Assembly: GCA_934254815.1 (NCBI GenBank)
Contig: CAKQME010000017.1
Location: 1 to 45,511, forward strand
DNA length: 45,511 nucleotides
Direction of reading: 5' to 3'
Source: an uncultured Clostridia bacterium
GTDB taxonomy: Bacteria; Bacillota; Clostridia; Christensenellales; Borkfalkiaceae
In this document: positions 17,524 to 25,003 of the stretch, piece after piece
How the letters are laid out: the number at the start of each line of letters is the position of its first letter
Numbering within the stretch: position 1 is the stretch's first letter
The notes under the pieces: model-generated
The model's database searches: none
What the model was told of the DNA's origin: nothing
The model's input: the letters and a program-made list of their open reading frames with translations, nothing else
Translations under genes and position numbers: made by a program

Positions 17524-18681
17524 TTATCTTAACAACGTTTCTCTGTCGAACGGCATAATCATAATGCTTCTGAGTCCGTCGTGAAACGAATCGAACGAAA
17601 TTTTTGTGCCGTTCCTGTTAAACCTGTTATGCAAATCGCACCTGATATCGGTATCCGTTACGGGTTCGGAATAAATTTTTACTATCGCGCGACTTTTTTT
17701 GCTTGCCATATCATACATAAGTATATAACGATCGTTGCCTGTATTAGGATAACCGTCCCCTATAAAGCACTTCCTGTCAGGTGAATATATACAATGTATA
17801 TCGTCGTAATTCACGAGATCGTCGTCAAGCCTTTCACGCGATCTCGTCTTGTCGTTCATAAAATATATTCCCCAATCAGGTAATCCCGAATAAATGATTA
17901 TCTCTTCGTCGTTTTTCCAGTAATAATGTGAATTAACCTCGTAATTCGTTAAATTTTTGATATTTTCACCGTTTCTGTCCGCAGTTAAAAGCAACGTTCC
18001 CCAACGATCTCCGTCTTTCGCGAAGTTTCTTACGAGCATTAAAAATCTGCTTCCCGACGGATTAAAAGTAATATGGTTGACGAGTATTTTCATATCGCAA
18101 AACGGCTTTTCGGGAAACGATTCGTTTATCGTTCGGTAACTTATTATAAGGCGACTTTCGTTCTTTTTAATATTAACCAAAAAAACTCCGTCGTTTTCAG
18201 GGGCGTTTTCATCATAGTAATCGTCCTTTTCGTTGCAGTAACCGTACCCTGGACGAAAATCCCATACCCTTGCAAAATTTATTGATAGTCCCCATTCCCT
18301 ATCCTGCGAAATGCACGCCAACGGCATATTTATCACGCGTTCCGCTCCGTTATTCACGTTTTTTATAACCGAACAAAACTTTTTATCGCGATAATCGTTA
18401 TAAATGATTTCATCCTTACCGTACCATTGCAATAACGCGCCCTGCTGAAAATTCCACGCCGAAGTTTCCGACACTTTATGAAAACGCCTGTCTTTTATCG
18501 TTATATATCCGACTTCCGCTTTATCATCTTTATTCGGAATCCTGTCGTTAAATTTTACTCTATGCGCCAAATGTTTTTCACCGCTCTCGTCAAACGGTTG
18601 TAAATCGTAATATCCGAAAAAATAATTATACCCGTCGTTCGGACTTATTTTATTTAACTCTGCTTTCGCCTTGTATTCCAT
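17524..18681 (-). CDS. Beta-propeller (TolB/PD40-like) protein, possibly oligosaccharide lyase-related
   Basis: 385 residues, ATG with AGGAA upstream and no signal peptide. The chain is made of repeated blade-like units: FFGYYDLQPFDESG, QGALLQWYGKDEIIYND, ITFNPSGSRFLMLVRNF, YYWKNDEEIIIYSG, IHCIYSPDRKCFIGDGYP and, near the end, ISFDSFHDGLRSI. These resemble PD40/TolB-type propeller blades, a fold shared by oligogalacturonate lyases (PL22) and by many non-enzymatic proteins. I cannot place PL22 metal-binding histidines with certainty. It sits 22 bases upstream (in transcription) of the 1006-residue enzyme and 12 bases after the esterase, so a role in breakdown of the same glycan is likely. Exact reaction unknown. 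Confidence 0.6.
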   Translation of the reverse strand: MEYKAKAELNKISPNDGYNYFFGYYDLQPFDESGEKHLAHRVKFNDRIPNKDDKAEVGYITIKDRRFHKVSETSAWNFQQGALLQWYGKDEIIYNDYRDKKFCSVIKNVNNGAERVINMPLACISQDREWGLSINFARVWDFRPGYGYCNEKDDYYDENAPENDGVFLVNIKKNESRLIISYRTINESFPEKPFCDMKILVNHITFNPSGSRFLMLVRNFAKDGDRWGTLLLTADRNGENIKNLTNYEVNSHYYWKNDEEIIIYSGLPDWGIYFMNDKTRSRERLDDDLVNYDDIHCIYSPDRKCFIGDGYPNTGNDRYILMYDMASKKSRAIVKIYSEPVTDTDIRCDLHNRFNRNGTKISFDSFHDGLRSIMIMPFDRETLLR

Positions 18682-18693
18682 TTTGTTCCTCTT

Positions 18694-19707
18694 TTATAAT
18701 AACGTCTTAATATTATCCCAAACGATATCTTCGCACCACCAATGTCCCTTGTCGGTTTCAACCATTTTACAATTATGCTCCGCACCGAACGCAGCGTAAA
18801 TCTTTTTAACGTTTTCAAAAGCCGAACGCACGCCGTCAACGGGGAAAATATTATCCTCTTTACCTGCAATAACCAACAATTTTCTCGGAGCAATCAAACA
18901 AGCCAGATCTTCCATTTCAAACCAAGCCATCACGTTTGGGATATAATTGCAGGCACAATGGAAAATATCCATAATGGAAGTTTTATAAGAACAAAACGCA
19001 CAACTCGGTGCGGAAAGTTTTATTCTCTCATCGTAACACGCCGCGTAAAACGACGTAGTTCCGCCGCCCGAATTTCCGGTAATAAAAATCTGCTCTAAAT
19101 CGCATTCGGGGAAATTTACCAAAGAATCTATTACTTTAGAAACGTCCCATATTCTTTCGCCTATAATCGTTCTGCCCGACGCAAGCGCCGTCATCGCCTC
19201 ATAAGTACACATAGGGGATATATCTTTCATATTAGAAACAGGTCGTCTTTCACCCATTCCGCGTTGCTCGATAGCAATTGCAACGTATCCTCTTCTGACC
19301 GCTTGTACGGCGAATTTCCCGCGGCCGAGCGCATACTCGTTCTCTTTTTCGTTTTTAGGTTCGCCTATCGAATTATGAAATCCCGAACTATGTCCTTGTA
19401 AAGTAATCGCCACGGGTCTTTTTCCGACGACGCCGTCGGGAATTAAAATATAAACGGGAACGACCGAACCTTTTTCGCTTTCTATCGTATATCTTATTCG
19501 TTTGTAACCGTCTTTTTGCTCGACTTTTTCTATTTCAAAATTCGGTTCGCACGAGTTTCGTTTTATATTTTCTATACCCGTGAGTTCTAAAAATTTATCT
19601 TTTACTCGTTTTTTCCAAGAAGAATAATCCGTTACGTTTTTAAACGACAATTTTAGTTCCGCATTATCTCTTAATAAATCGTGGCATAACTCCGCATTAA
19701 CTTTCAT
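18694..19707 (-). CDS. Alpha/beta-hydrolase esterase (acetyl-xylan-esterase-like)
   Basis: 337 residues with ATG and AGAGGT upstream. The alpha/beta-hydrolase core is clear: VAITLQGHSSGFHNS (oxyanion region), IAIEQRGMGERRP, the nucleophile elbow GNSGGGTTS with Ser213, then LLVIAGKEDNIFP with Asp285 and KGHWW with His322 as the triad. Strands and spacing fit carbohydrate or cephalosporin-type esterases that remove acetyl groups from sugars. There is no signal peptide, so it acts inside the cell. It lies 21 bases downstream of the GH29 gene and 12 bases upstream of the propeller gene. De-acylation of imported, acetylated oligosaccharides is the most likely role; a different acyl ester is possible. 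Confidence 0.8.
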   Translation of the reverse strand: MKVNAELCHDLLRDNAELKLSFKNVTDYSSWKKRVKDKFLELTGIENIKRNSCEPNFEIEKVEQKDGYKRIRYTIESEKGSVVPVYILIPDGVVGKRPVAITLQGHSSGFHNSIGEPKNEKENEYALGRGKFAVQAVRRGYVAIAIEQRGMGERRPVSNMKDISPMCTYEAMTALASGRTIIGERIWDVSKVIDSLVNFPECDLEQIFITGNSGGGTTSFYAACYDERIKLSAPSCAFCSYKTSIMDIFHCACNYIPNVMAWFEMEDLACLIAPRKLLVIAGKEDNIFPVDGVRSAFENVKKIYAAFGAEHNCKMVETDKGHWWCEDIVWDNIKTLL

Positions 19708-19728
19708 AATTACAAACCTCTTACAAAA

Positions 19729-20943
19729 CTAAATTTTAAATTTTGCTATGCGCAGACCAAGGCTCGTACCGTACCTGAAAGGAACTACCTCGAATTTTCC
19801 GTTCTTCCCCTTGGTTTTTGTACCGTTATCGAGCCAAGTTACGCTCTTTACTTCGGCAGGTAAGGAAAAAGTTCTTACGCCGTCGTCGGTTGTTAATTGA
19901 ACGTTACTGTCCGCCACCATAGGCACGTCCTTAATCACCGCGTAATAATACTCGCCGTCAAACAATACTTCGGCGTTTTCGGCTTTTAAATCGCAACCGT
20001 GAGCGTTATAGATAAAATCTTTATTTAATTTTATCCACTTGCCTATTTCGTATAAAATGCCTTTATCCAAAATTTTCAACTTTCCGTTAGCCTGCGGACC
20101 TACGTTAAGCAAAAAATTACAATTAAATCGTCTGCAATCGACGAGATCGTTTATAAGTTGACCGACGGGCTTATAATTGCAATCGTTTTTAGCGTAACCC
20201 CAATGATCGTTTAAAACCTGACACATTTCGCCCGCGCGGTATTTATCTTCGTGAACGACGGGGCGCGGTTTACCCCTTTCGTAAACGTCGCAGTCCACCT
20301 CGATATTTTTTACGTTACCGCGGAAAGACATTCCTTGATTATTTATTATCATTGCCTTCGGTTGATATTTTCTTATCGTAGCAAATAACTTATCGAATTG
20401 CCAATCCGCGTCCGCGTTATCCCACGCGCCGTCAAACCAAAGACCGCCTATCTCGCCGTAATTTTTACAAAGTATTTCTACACTTCTTCTGAGATAGTCG
20501 ATATAAGCGGGGAAATCGTCGGTGTATCCCTCGTTATGCCAGTCAATAAGAGTATGATATAAAAACGGAACGATACCCTCGGCTCTGCAAGCGGAAACGA
20601 ATTCCGCCACCAAATCTCTGCCGCATTTTGTTTTGACCGAGTTAAATTCGGATATTTCCGAACAATCGTAAAGCGAAAAGCCGTCGTGATGCCGAGTAGT
20701 AAGCGTTATATATTTGCAACCGGCTTTTTTTGCCGTCGCAACTATATCTTTCGCCCAACTTTCAGCGGGATTAAACTTTTCGGCAAGTTTTTCATATTTT
20801 TCTTTATTTATATTGCAACAAAACTCCGCCCACTCGCCTTTACCGAGTACGCTGTATAATCCGAAATGCACGAACATTCCGAAACCTAACTTTTCAAAAT
20901 TTTCTATATAGTCCGCTTTTATCATCTGATTGTCCATCTGCAT
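19729..20943 (-). CDS. GH29 alpha-L-fucosidase
   Basis: 404 residues. GH29 family hydrolases remove alpha-L-fucose with retention. Seen here: GFGMFVHFGLYSVLGKGEWAE (residues 20-40), TLTTRHHDGFSLYD with the paired histidines at 85-86, LIDWH, and the nucleophile motif GGLWFDGAW with Asp171. A beta-sandwich C-terminus follows, and the length is normal for compact members. There is no signal peptide, so it should act on imported oligosaccharides. Two ATGs, at 20943 and 20937, both suit the AAAGGAAA site; the second has the better spacing. The gene follows a strong terminator at 21001-21044, so it depends on read-through or on its own weak promoter in the 60 bases between. Some GH29-like proteins have other specificities. 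Confidence 0.9.
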   Translation of the reverse strand: MQMDNQMIKADYIENFEKLGFGMFVHFGLYSVLGKGEWAEFCCNINKEKYEKLAEKFNPAESWAKDIVATAKKAGCKYITLTTRHHDGFSLYDCSEISEFNSVKTKCGRDLVAEFVSACRAEGIVPFLYHTLIDWHNEGYTDDFPAYIDYLRRSVEILCKNYGEIGGLWFDGAWDNADADWQFDKLFATIRKYQPKAMIINNQGMSFRGNVKNIEVDCDVYERGKPRPVVHEDKYRAGEMCQVLNDHWGYAKNDCNYKPVGQLINDLVDCRRFNCNFLLNVGPQANGKLKILDKGILYEIGKWIKLNKDFIYNAHGCDLKAENAEVLFDGEYYYAVIKDVPMVADSNVQLTTDDGVRTFSLPAEVKSVTWLDNGTKTKGKNGKFEVVPFRYGTSLGLRIAKFKI

Positions 20944-21000
20944 ATTTCCTTTTATTTAATTTACTCATCGCCATTTTAAAGCAAATTGAATATTTTATTT

Positions 21001-21044
21001 AAAAAATTTGCTTGCGCCCGATCGTTTACGCGAGCGCAAGCAAA
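21001..21044 (-). terminator. Rho-independent terminator after the beta-helix gene
   Basis: On the minus strand an 11-base stem (TTTGCTTGCGC 21007-21017 paired with 21034-21044) with a 16-base loop is followed by a run of six T (plus A at 21001-21006). It lies 16 bases after the stop of the 21060 gene and before the GH29 gene, so it splits the long carbohydrate run in two. Confidence 0.85.
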
Positions 21045-21059
21045 ACAAACAAAACGCGT

Positions 21060-21756
21060 TTACGCTTTTTTCGCTATATTCGTTCCGTTATAAGTTTTGA
21101 ATACGGGAACGGCATATCCCTCAAAATCCCAAATTGCCGTATCGAAACCCGAATAATCTTTCTCCGCGTCGTTAAAACTCTGCAACGAAGTAAAATATTC
21201 GTCGGTAACTATCGACGTATCGCCTATCTTCGTTCTTATTGCTACGACGCCTTCAGTTCCTATCACGAACGATCTCGTTATCGTATAGGCTCTTTGCGTG
21301 GATTTATACCCAAGCGCCGCACTCGACGCAGGGGTTCCTTTCCCTAAAATCGGCATATACACGATACTGTTTGTCAACGTTCCGCCAAAAAGTCTAGATA
21401 ATCTTATTTGTTCGCCGGACTGAACCGCCTTTACGTCTATTAAGCAATTATCAAGCGTTCCGTAAAAATTGTTGCCGCTTAACGCGTAAGAATATACCGC
21501 GCCCAAAGAAACGTCCGTCAACGCAAGATTCTTTATCGTTCCGTTTATACCCACGGCGGGGAATATTCCCCAAGACGCTATTTGTAAACCTTTTACGCTA
21601 TGTCCTTGCCCGTCTATCGTACCGACAAATCCGTCATATCCGCCGTAATTCGTTACGCTTTCAAATATCTTGAGTTGCTCCGCCGTTACAACGCTTTCGG
21701 CAAGGTAACTCGCAAAGCCAAATCCGCGACCCTTTTCCGTCGTTGCCGCGTTACCG
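21060..21756 (-). repeat. 697-bp near-identical repeat, copy A
   Basis: Aligns without gaps to 24307-25003 (offset 3247). I count about 11 mismatches, all within the first 230 or so bases next to the stop codon; the remaining 470 or so bases appear identical. Similarity drops sharply beyond 21756. This fits a recent duplication or gene conversion. Confidence 0.9.
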
Positions 21757-22706
21757 CTTATTGATATTCCGCGCACGGCGTTATATGCAGATTGTTCCAT
21801 ACTGCTGAAATCCAGGTTTGCTCCGATTTCAACGTATCCGTCCATCTTTATTATACTATTAGTACCTGTAACCGTTACAGTCAGATAATCAAATAACTTA
21901 AGGAAATCTTCTTCCGTCTTGATTACTTTAATTACTTTTACGCTACATTGAGCGGTTTTTTTGCCGAGTTTTGCAATTACCTCTACGCTACCCGTTTTAA
22001 GCGGCTTCAATTCGCCGTTTTCACTTACGGTTGCAATTTCGGTTTTGTCAACGGACCACTCAACTTTGCAATTTGCAGGAACGGTAGACGGAGTCAGATT
22101 TAACGTTTCGGTATCCAGTTCGTATCTGAAATCTTTTGCTCTGTCCAAAGCAATATCAACGCCTTTAACGTAATCATACAAAACGTCGAAAGTATCGCCT
22201 GCTGCAAGAGCAATAGAGGCAACTTGTACTGCGGAACGGCTCAAAGAGGCTGTTTCTTGGGTATAGACAAGTTCGTTTTCCGAATTATACACTTTAACGT
22301 ATGATTTCGCCGTAACCACGGTAGCAAGTTCTTCGTCGGGGATATCCGTTAAAACGGTCCTGTATTCGCGATAAGTTTCACCGTTTATATCGACAAACTT
22401 TTGCGCGATAACATCCCAACTTCTATCCGCGGTCGTAAGCACCGTTCCGAACTGTACCTGATACGAATCGTCGTATTTGCTCGATAACGACGCGTCAAAA
22501 TCGTTACCTATTTTAGTAGTAAACCGCATTCCGAACGGAGTGCTCGTACGAATACTCGCCCCGTCAACGATTTCAAACGTTCCCGCAATATTAGTTTCTT
22601 CTTCGCTTGCGTAAGCGTGATTATAATTTATACAAACTATCGACAAACATAAAAGCGTAACTACGGCTAAAATCGTTGCCGCATATTTCTTCATTCTTTT
22701 AATCAT
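21060..22706 (-). CDS. Secreted Big2/beta-helix surface protein
   Basis: 548 residues. The start is the ATG at 22706, because AAGGAGA lies at proper spacing and overlaps the end of the preceding 49-codon gene; an in-frame ATG at 22766 lies inside that gene. It has a signal peptide (MIKRMKKYAATILAVVTLLC, ending AYAS). Residues 45-190 match an unnamed domain common in gut Firmicutes surface proteins (motifs GASIRTSTPFGMRF, YREYRTVLTDIP, YVKVYNSENELVYTQ). A Big2-like Ig domain follows at 195-265 (EWSVDKTEIATVSENGELKP), then a beta-helix-like domain to the C-terminus (YDGFVGTIDGQGHSVKGLQI, NGTIKNLALTDVSLG). There is no membrane or wall anchor. The last 232 codons are almost identical to those of the lipoprotein gene at 24307. 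Binding to glycan or cell wall is plausible; function unknown. Confidence 0.85.
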   Translation of the reverse strand: MIKRMKKYAATILAVVTLLCLSIVCINYNHAYASEEETNIAGTFEIVDGASIRTSTPFGMRFTTKIGNDFDASLSSKYDDSYQVQFGTVLTTADRSWDVIAQKFVDINGETYREYRTVLTDIPDEELATVVTAKSYVKVYNSENELVYTQETASLSRSAVQVASIALAAGDTFDVLYDYVKGVDIALDRAKDFRYELDTETLNLTPSTVPANCKVEWSVDKTEIATVSENGELKPLKTGSVEVIAKLGKKTAQCSVKVIKVIKTEEDFLKLFDYLTVTVTGTNSIIKMDGYVEIGANLDFSSMEQSAYNAVRGISISGNAATTEKGRGFGFASYLAESVVTAEQLKIFESVTNYGGYDGFVGTIDGQGHSVKGLQIASWGIFPAVGINGTIKNLALTDVSLGAVYSYALSGNNFYGTLDNCLIDVKAVQSGEQIRLSRLFGGTLTNSIVYMPILGKGTPASSAALGYKSTQRAYTITRSFVIGTEGVVAIRTKIGDTSIVTDEYFTSLQSFNDAEKDYSGFDTAIWDFEGYAVPVFKTYNGTNIAKKA

Positions 22707-22707
22707 T

Positions 22708-22857
22708 TTAAAGTTCTCCTTCGCCCAAAACGGCTTTGCCGACTTCCCAACCGATACAGTTATCATCTCCGTAAACCGTACCGTTGGACACTCTTATTAC
22801 GTCCATATTGCTAAGCAAATTGACGTAAACTACAGGTTTGACGTAATTTTTCTTCAT
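22708..22857 (-). CDS. 49-residue small protein of the MKK-Y-xKP type
   Basis: An open frame of 49 codons starting at the ATG at 22857 with a perfect AAGGAGGT site. It ends with TAA at 22708-22710, one base before the start of the Big2/beta-helix gene, whose own ribosome site lies inside this frame. The peptide begins MKKNYVKPVVYVNLLSNMDV and goes on with IRVSNGTVYGDDNCIGWE. Many gut Firmicutes and Bacteroides encode short proteins that begin this way and carry a DVI..S-type segment; their role is unknown and some are suspected peptide precursors. No modification enzyme is nearby. One cysteine (residue 34) and no membrane helix. Tight placement between GH4 and the surface protein suggests co-translation. 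Confidence 0.75.
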   Translation of the reverse strand: MKKNYVKPVVYVNLLSNMDVIRVSNGTVYGDDNCIGWEVGKAVLGEGEL

Positions 22858-22887
22858 ATTTTACCTCCTTATTATGAAGATTTTTAT

Positions 22888-22913
22888 TAACGCGCTAAAT
22901 TATATTTGCGTTA
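22888..22913 (-). promoter_or_regulatory. Weak hairpin between GH4 and the small-protein gene
   Basis: TAACGC and GCGTTA (22888-22893 and 22908-22913) form a six-base stem just after the GH4 stop, followed on the minus strand by ATAAAAATC. It might be a weak terminator, a pause site or an mRNA-processing stem that sets different levels for the enzyme and the genes downstream. Confidence 0.35.
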
Positions 22914-22916
22914 TTA

Positions 22917-24293
22917 CTAAAATAAATATTTTTTCGTGTTTTCAAGCATTTCGTTAAACAGTTTTCTCGCCTCGTAAACGGGAATGGTAACTAACGGATC
23001 GTTTACGAACGCTTTAAACGCCAGTTCGTAATTAGCCGTCATTGCGGCTTCTACGGTAAGCAATTGATTATAAGCGACTCTCTTAACGAGGTTATCTGCG
23101 CCTTGCGGCAACGCCCCCGCAACTACGGGCTGCACTCCGCGAGCCGAGAAGAAAGCGTTAGTTTCTACTACCGCGCCGAGCGGCAAGTCGGAAACCTGAC
23201 CTTTATTAGGTAAATTCACGTTAGTTATAAACGGATTGATACCTAAAATCGCCTTCATTTGTTTCGTTCCCTCTTCGCCGGTATCTTCTAATACGAATTT
23301 CTCTTTACCTTCCAAAAGTCGGTTAGTTTTCGCAATTTTTTCTTTCATATCGTTTCTGCGCCAATCAACCGTGGTAAGACCGAATTTCCATTGATTTACT
23401 TGTTCGGGATTTTTCAAATACCAGTAACCGGGGCAAAATTCAGCCAAGTGTCTGTCTCCTGCGCACGCAATCGCGCCGTAGCGTTTATACAAATCGAATT
23501 TTACTCTATGTAAGCATATAAAACTCTTATTCGCCCAGTTTTCTTTAATTTCGCCGTAACCGCTTTCGTAATATTTATTGACGAATTCGTCATATACGGG
23601 GAAAAGGTCAACGTTTTCATAATGCGCCTCGGTAATCCAAGTAAAATGGTTTATGCCGAGAACGTTTATATTAACGTCTTTTCTTTCAAGTTCTTTACCG
23701 TATTTTTCAGCGTAGGCTTTTCCAAGCAAAGTCTGCGTACCGAATACTTCGTGGCAACAACCGAACGCCTTTATCTGCGGAAAATATTTATACAACGCCG
23801 TACAACACATCGTCATCGGGTTAGTATAGTTTATAACCCACGCATCCGGGCAGTACTCTCTTACCCCTTCCGCAATAACCTTATACATAGGAATTGTACG
23901 CAATGCGCGGAATATTCCGCCCGGACCGGTCGTGTCGCCCACGGATTGATAAATACCGTATTTTTCGGGCGTATGAACGTCGGATTGCATTTCGTCAAAC
24001 GTACCGGGAAGTATTGAGATAATTACGAAATCGGCGTTTGTCAAAGCCTCTTTTAACGTTTCTACGGCTTTATATTTCCAGACAGACTTTACCCCGTCCA
24101 ACTCACCTATTCCGTTTCCGATAATCTCGTTTGCTTTAGCGGCTTCGTAGTTAATGTCGTATAAATAAACCGTTCCGCAAATTTCTTCTTCTCTGGCAAG
24201 GTCGCTCATAAGCGATCTTGCCCAACCTCTCGACCCACCGCCAACGTAAGCGATTTTTAAATCTACAATTTTATTTTCTGATATTCTTTTCAT
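22917..24293 (-). CDS. GH4-family NAD+/metal-dependent glycosidase (CHEV type)
   Basis: 458 residues. GH4 enzymes cleave by an oxidation-elimination route needing NAD+ and usually Mn2+. Seen here: the nucleotide-binding loop AYVGGGSRGW (residues 15-24), SVGDTTGPGGIFRALRTIP at 117-135, INYTNPM at 154-160, and the diagnostic metal-binding motif CHEV at 180-183, then GINHFTW. In published subgrouping, CHE(V/I/M) is the alpha-glucosidase type, CHS(V) the alpha-galactosidase type, and CN(V/I)P the 6-phospho-glucosidase type. Substrate choice within a CUT1 locus is therefore likely an unphosphorylated alpha-linked sugar. There is no signal peptide, so it is cytoplasmic. It starts 13 bases after the upstream lipoprotein gene; the ribosome site (GGCGAAA) is weak, so translation may be coupled. 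Confidence 0.88.
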   Translation of the reverse strand: MKRISENKIVDLKIAYVGGGSRGWARSLMSDLAREEEICGTVYLYDINYEAAKANEIIGNGIGELDGVKSVWKYKAVETLKEALTNADFVIISILPGTFDEMQSDVHTPEKYGIYQSVGDTTGPGGIFRALRTIPMYKVIAEGVREYCPDAWVINYTNPMTMCCTALYKYFPQIKAFGCCHEVFGTQTLLGKAYAEKYGKELERKDVNINVLGINHFTWITEAHYENVDLFPVYDEFVNKYYESGYGEIKENWANKSFICLHRVKFDLYKRYGAIACAGDRHLAEFCPGYWYLKNPEQVNQWKFGLTTVDWRRNDMKEKIAKTNRLLEGKEKFVLEDTGEEGTKQMKAILGINPFITNVNLPNKGQVSDLPLGAVVETNAFFSARGVQPVVAGALPQGADNLVKRVAYNQLLTVEAAMTANYELAFKAFVNDPLVTIPVYEARKLFNEMLENTKKYLF

Positions 24294-24306
24294 ACTTTTC
24301 GCCTGT

Positions 24307-25003
24307 TTACGCTTTTTTCGTTATATTAGTACCGTTGTAAGTTTTGAATACGGGAACGGCATATCCCTCAAAATCCCAAATTGCCGTATTGAAACCCGAA
24401 TAGTCTTTCTCCGCGTCGTTAAAACTCTGTAACGAAGTAAAATATTCGTCGGTAACTATCGACGTATCGCCTGTCTTCGTTCTTATTGCTACGACGCTTT
24501 CAGTTCCTATCACGAACGATCTCGTTATCGTATAATCTCTTTGCGTGGATTTATACCCAAGCGCCGCACTCGACGCAGGGGTTCCTTTCCCTAAAATCGG
24601 CATATACACGATACTGTTTGTCAACGTTCCGCCAAAAAGTCTAGATAATCTTATTTGTTCGCCGGACTGAACCGCCTTTACGTCTATTAAGCAATTATCA
24701 AGCGTTCCGTAAAAATTGTTGCCGCTTAACGCGTAAGAATATACCGCGCCCAAAGAAACGTCCGTCAACGCAAGATTCTTTATCGTTCCGTTTATACCCA
24801 CGGCGGGGAATATTCCCCAAGACGCTATTTGTAAACCTTTTACGCTATGTCCTTGCCCGTCTATCGTACCGACAAATCCGTCATATCCGCCGTAATTCGT
24901 TACGCTTTCAAATATCTTGAGTTGCTCCGCCGTTACAACGCTTTCGGCAAGGTAACTCGCAAAGCCAAATCCGCGACCCTTTTCCGTCGTTGCCGCGTTA
25001 CCG
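24307..25003 (-). repeat. 697-bp near-identical repeat, copy B
   Basis: Partner of 21060-21756. Copy B encodes the last 231 residues of the larger lipoprotein. The reading frame is kept in both copies. Outside the block the same domain continues with much lower DNA similarity, which shows that only part of it has been homogenised. Confidence 0.9.
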
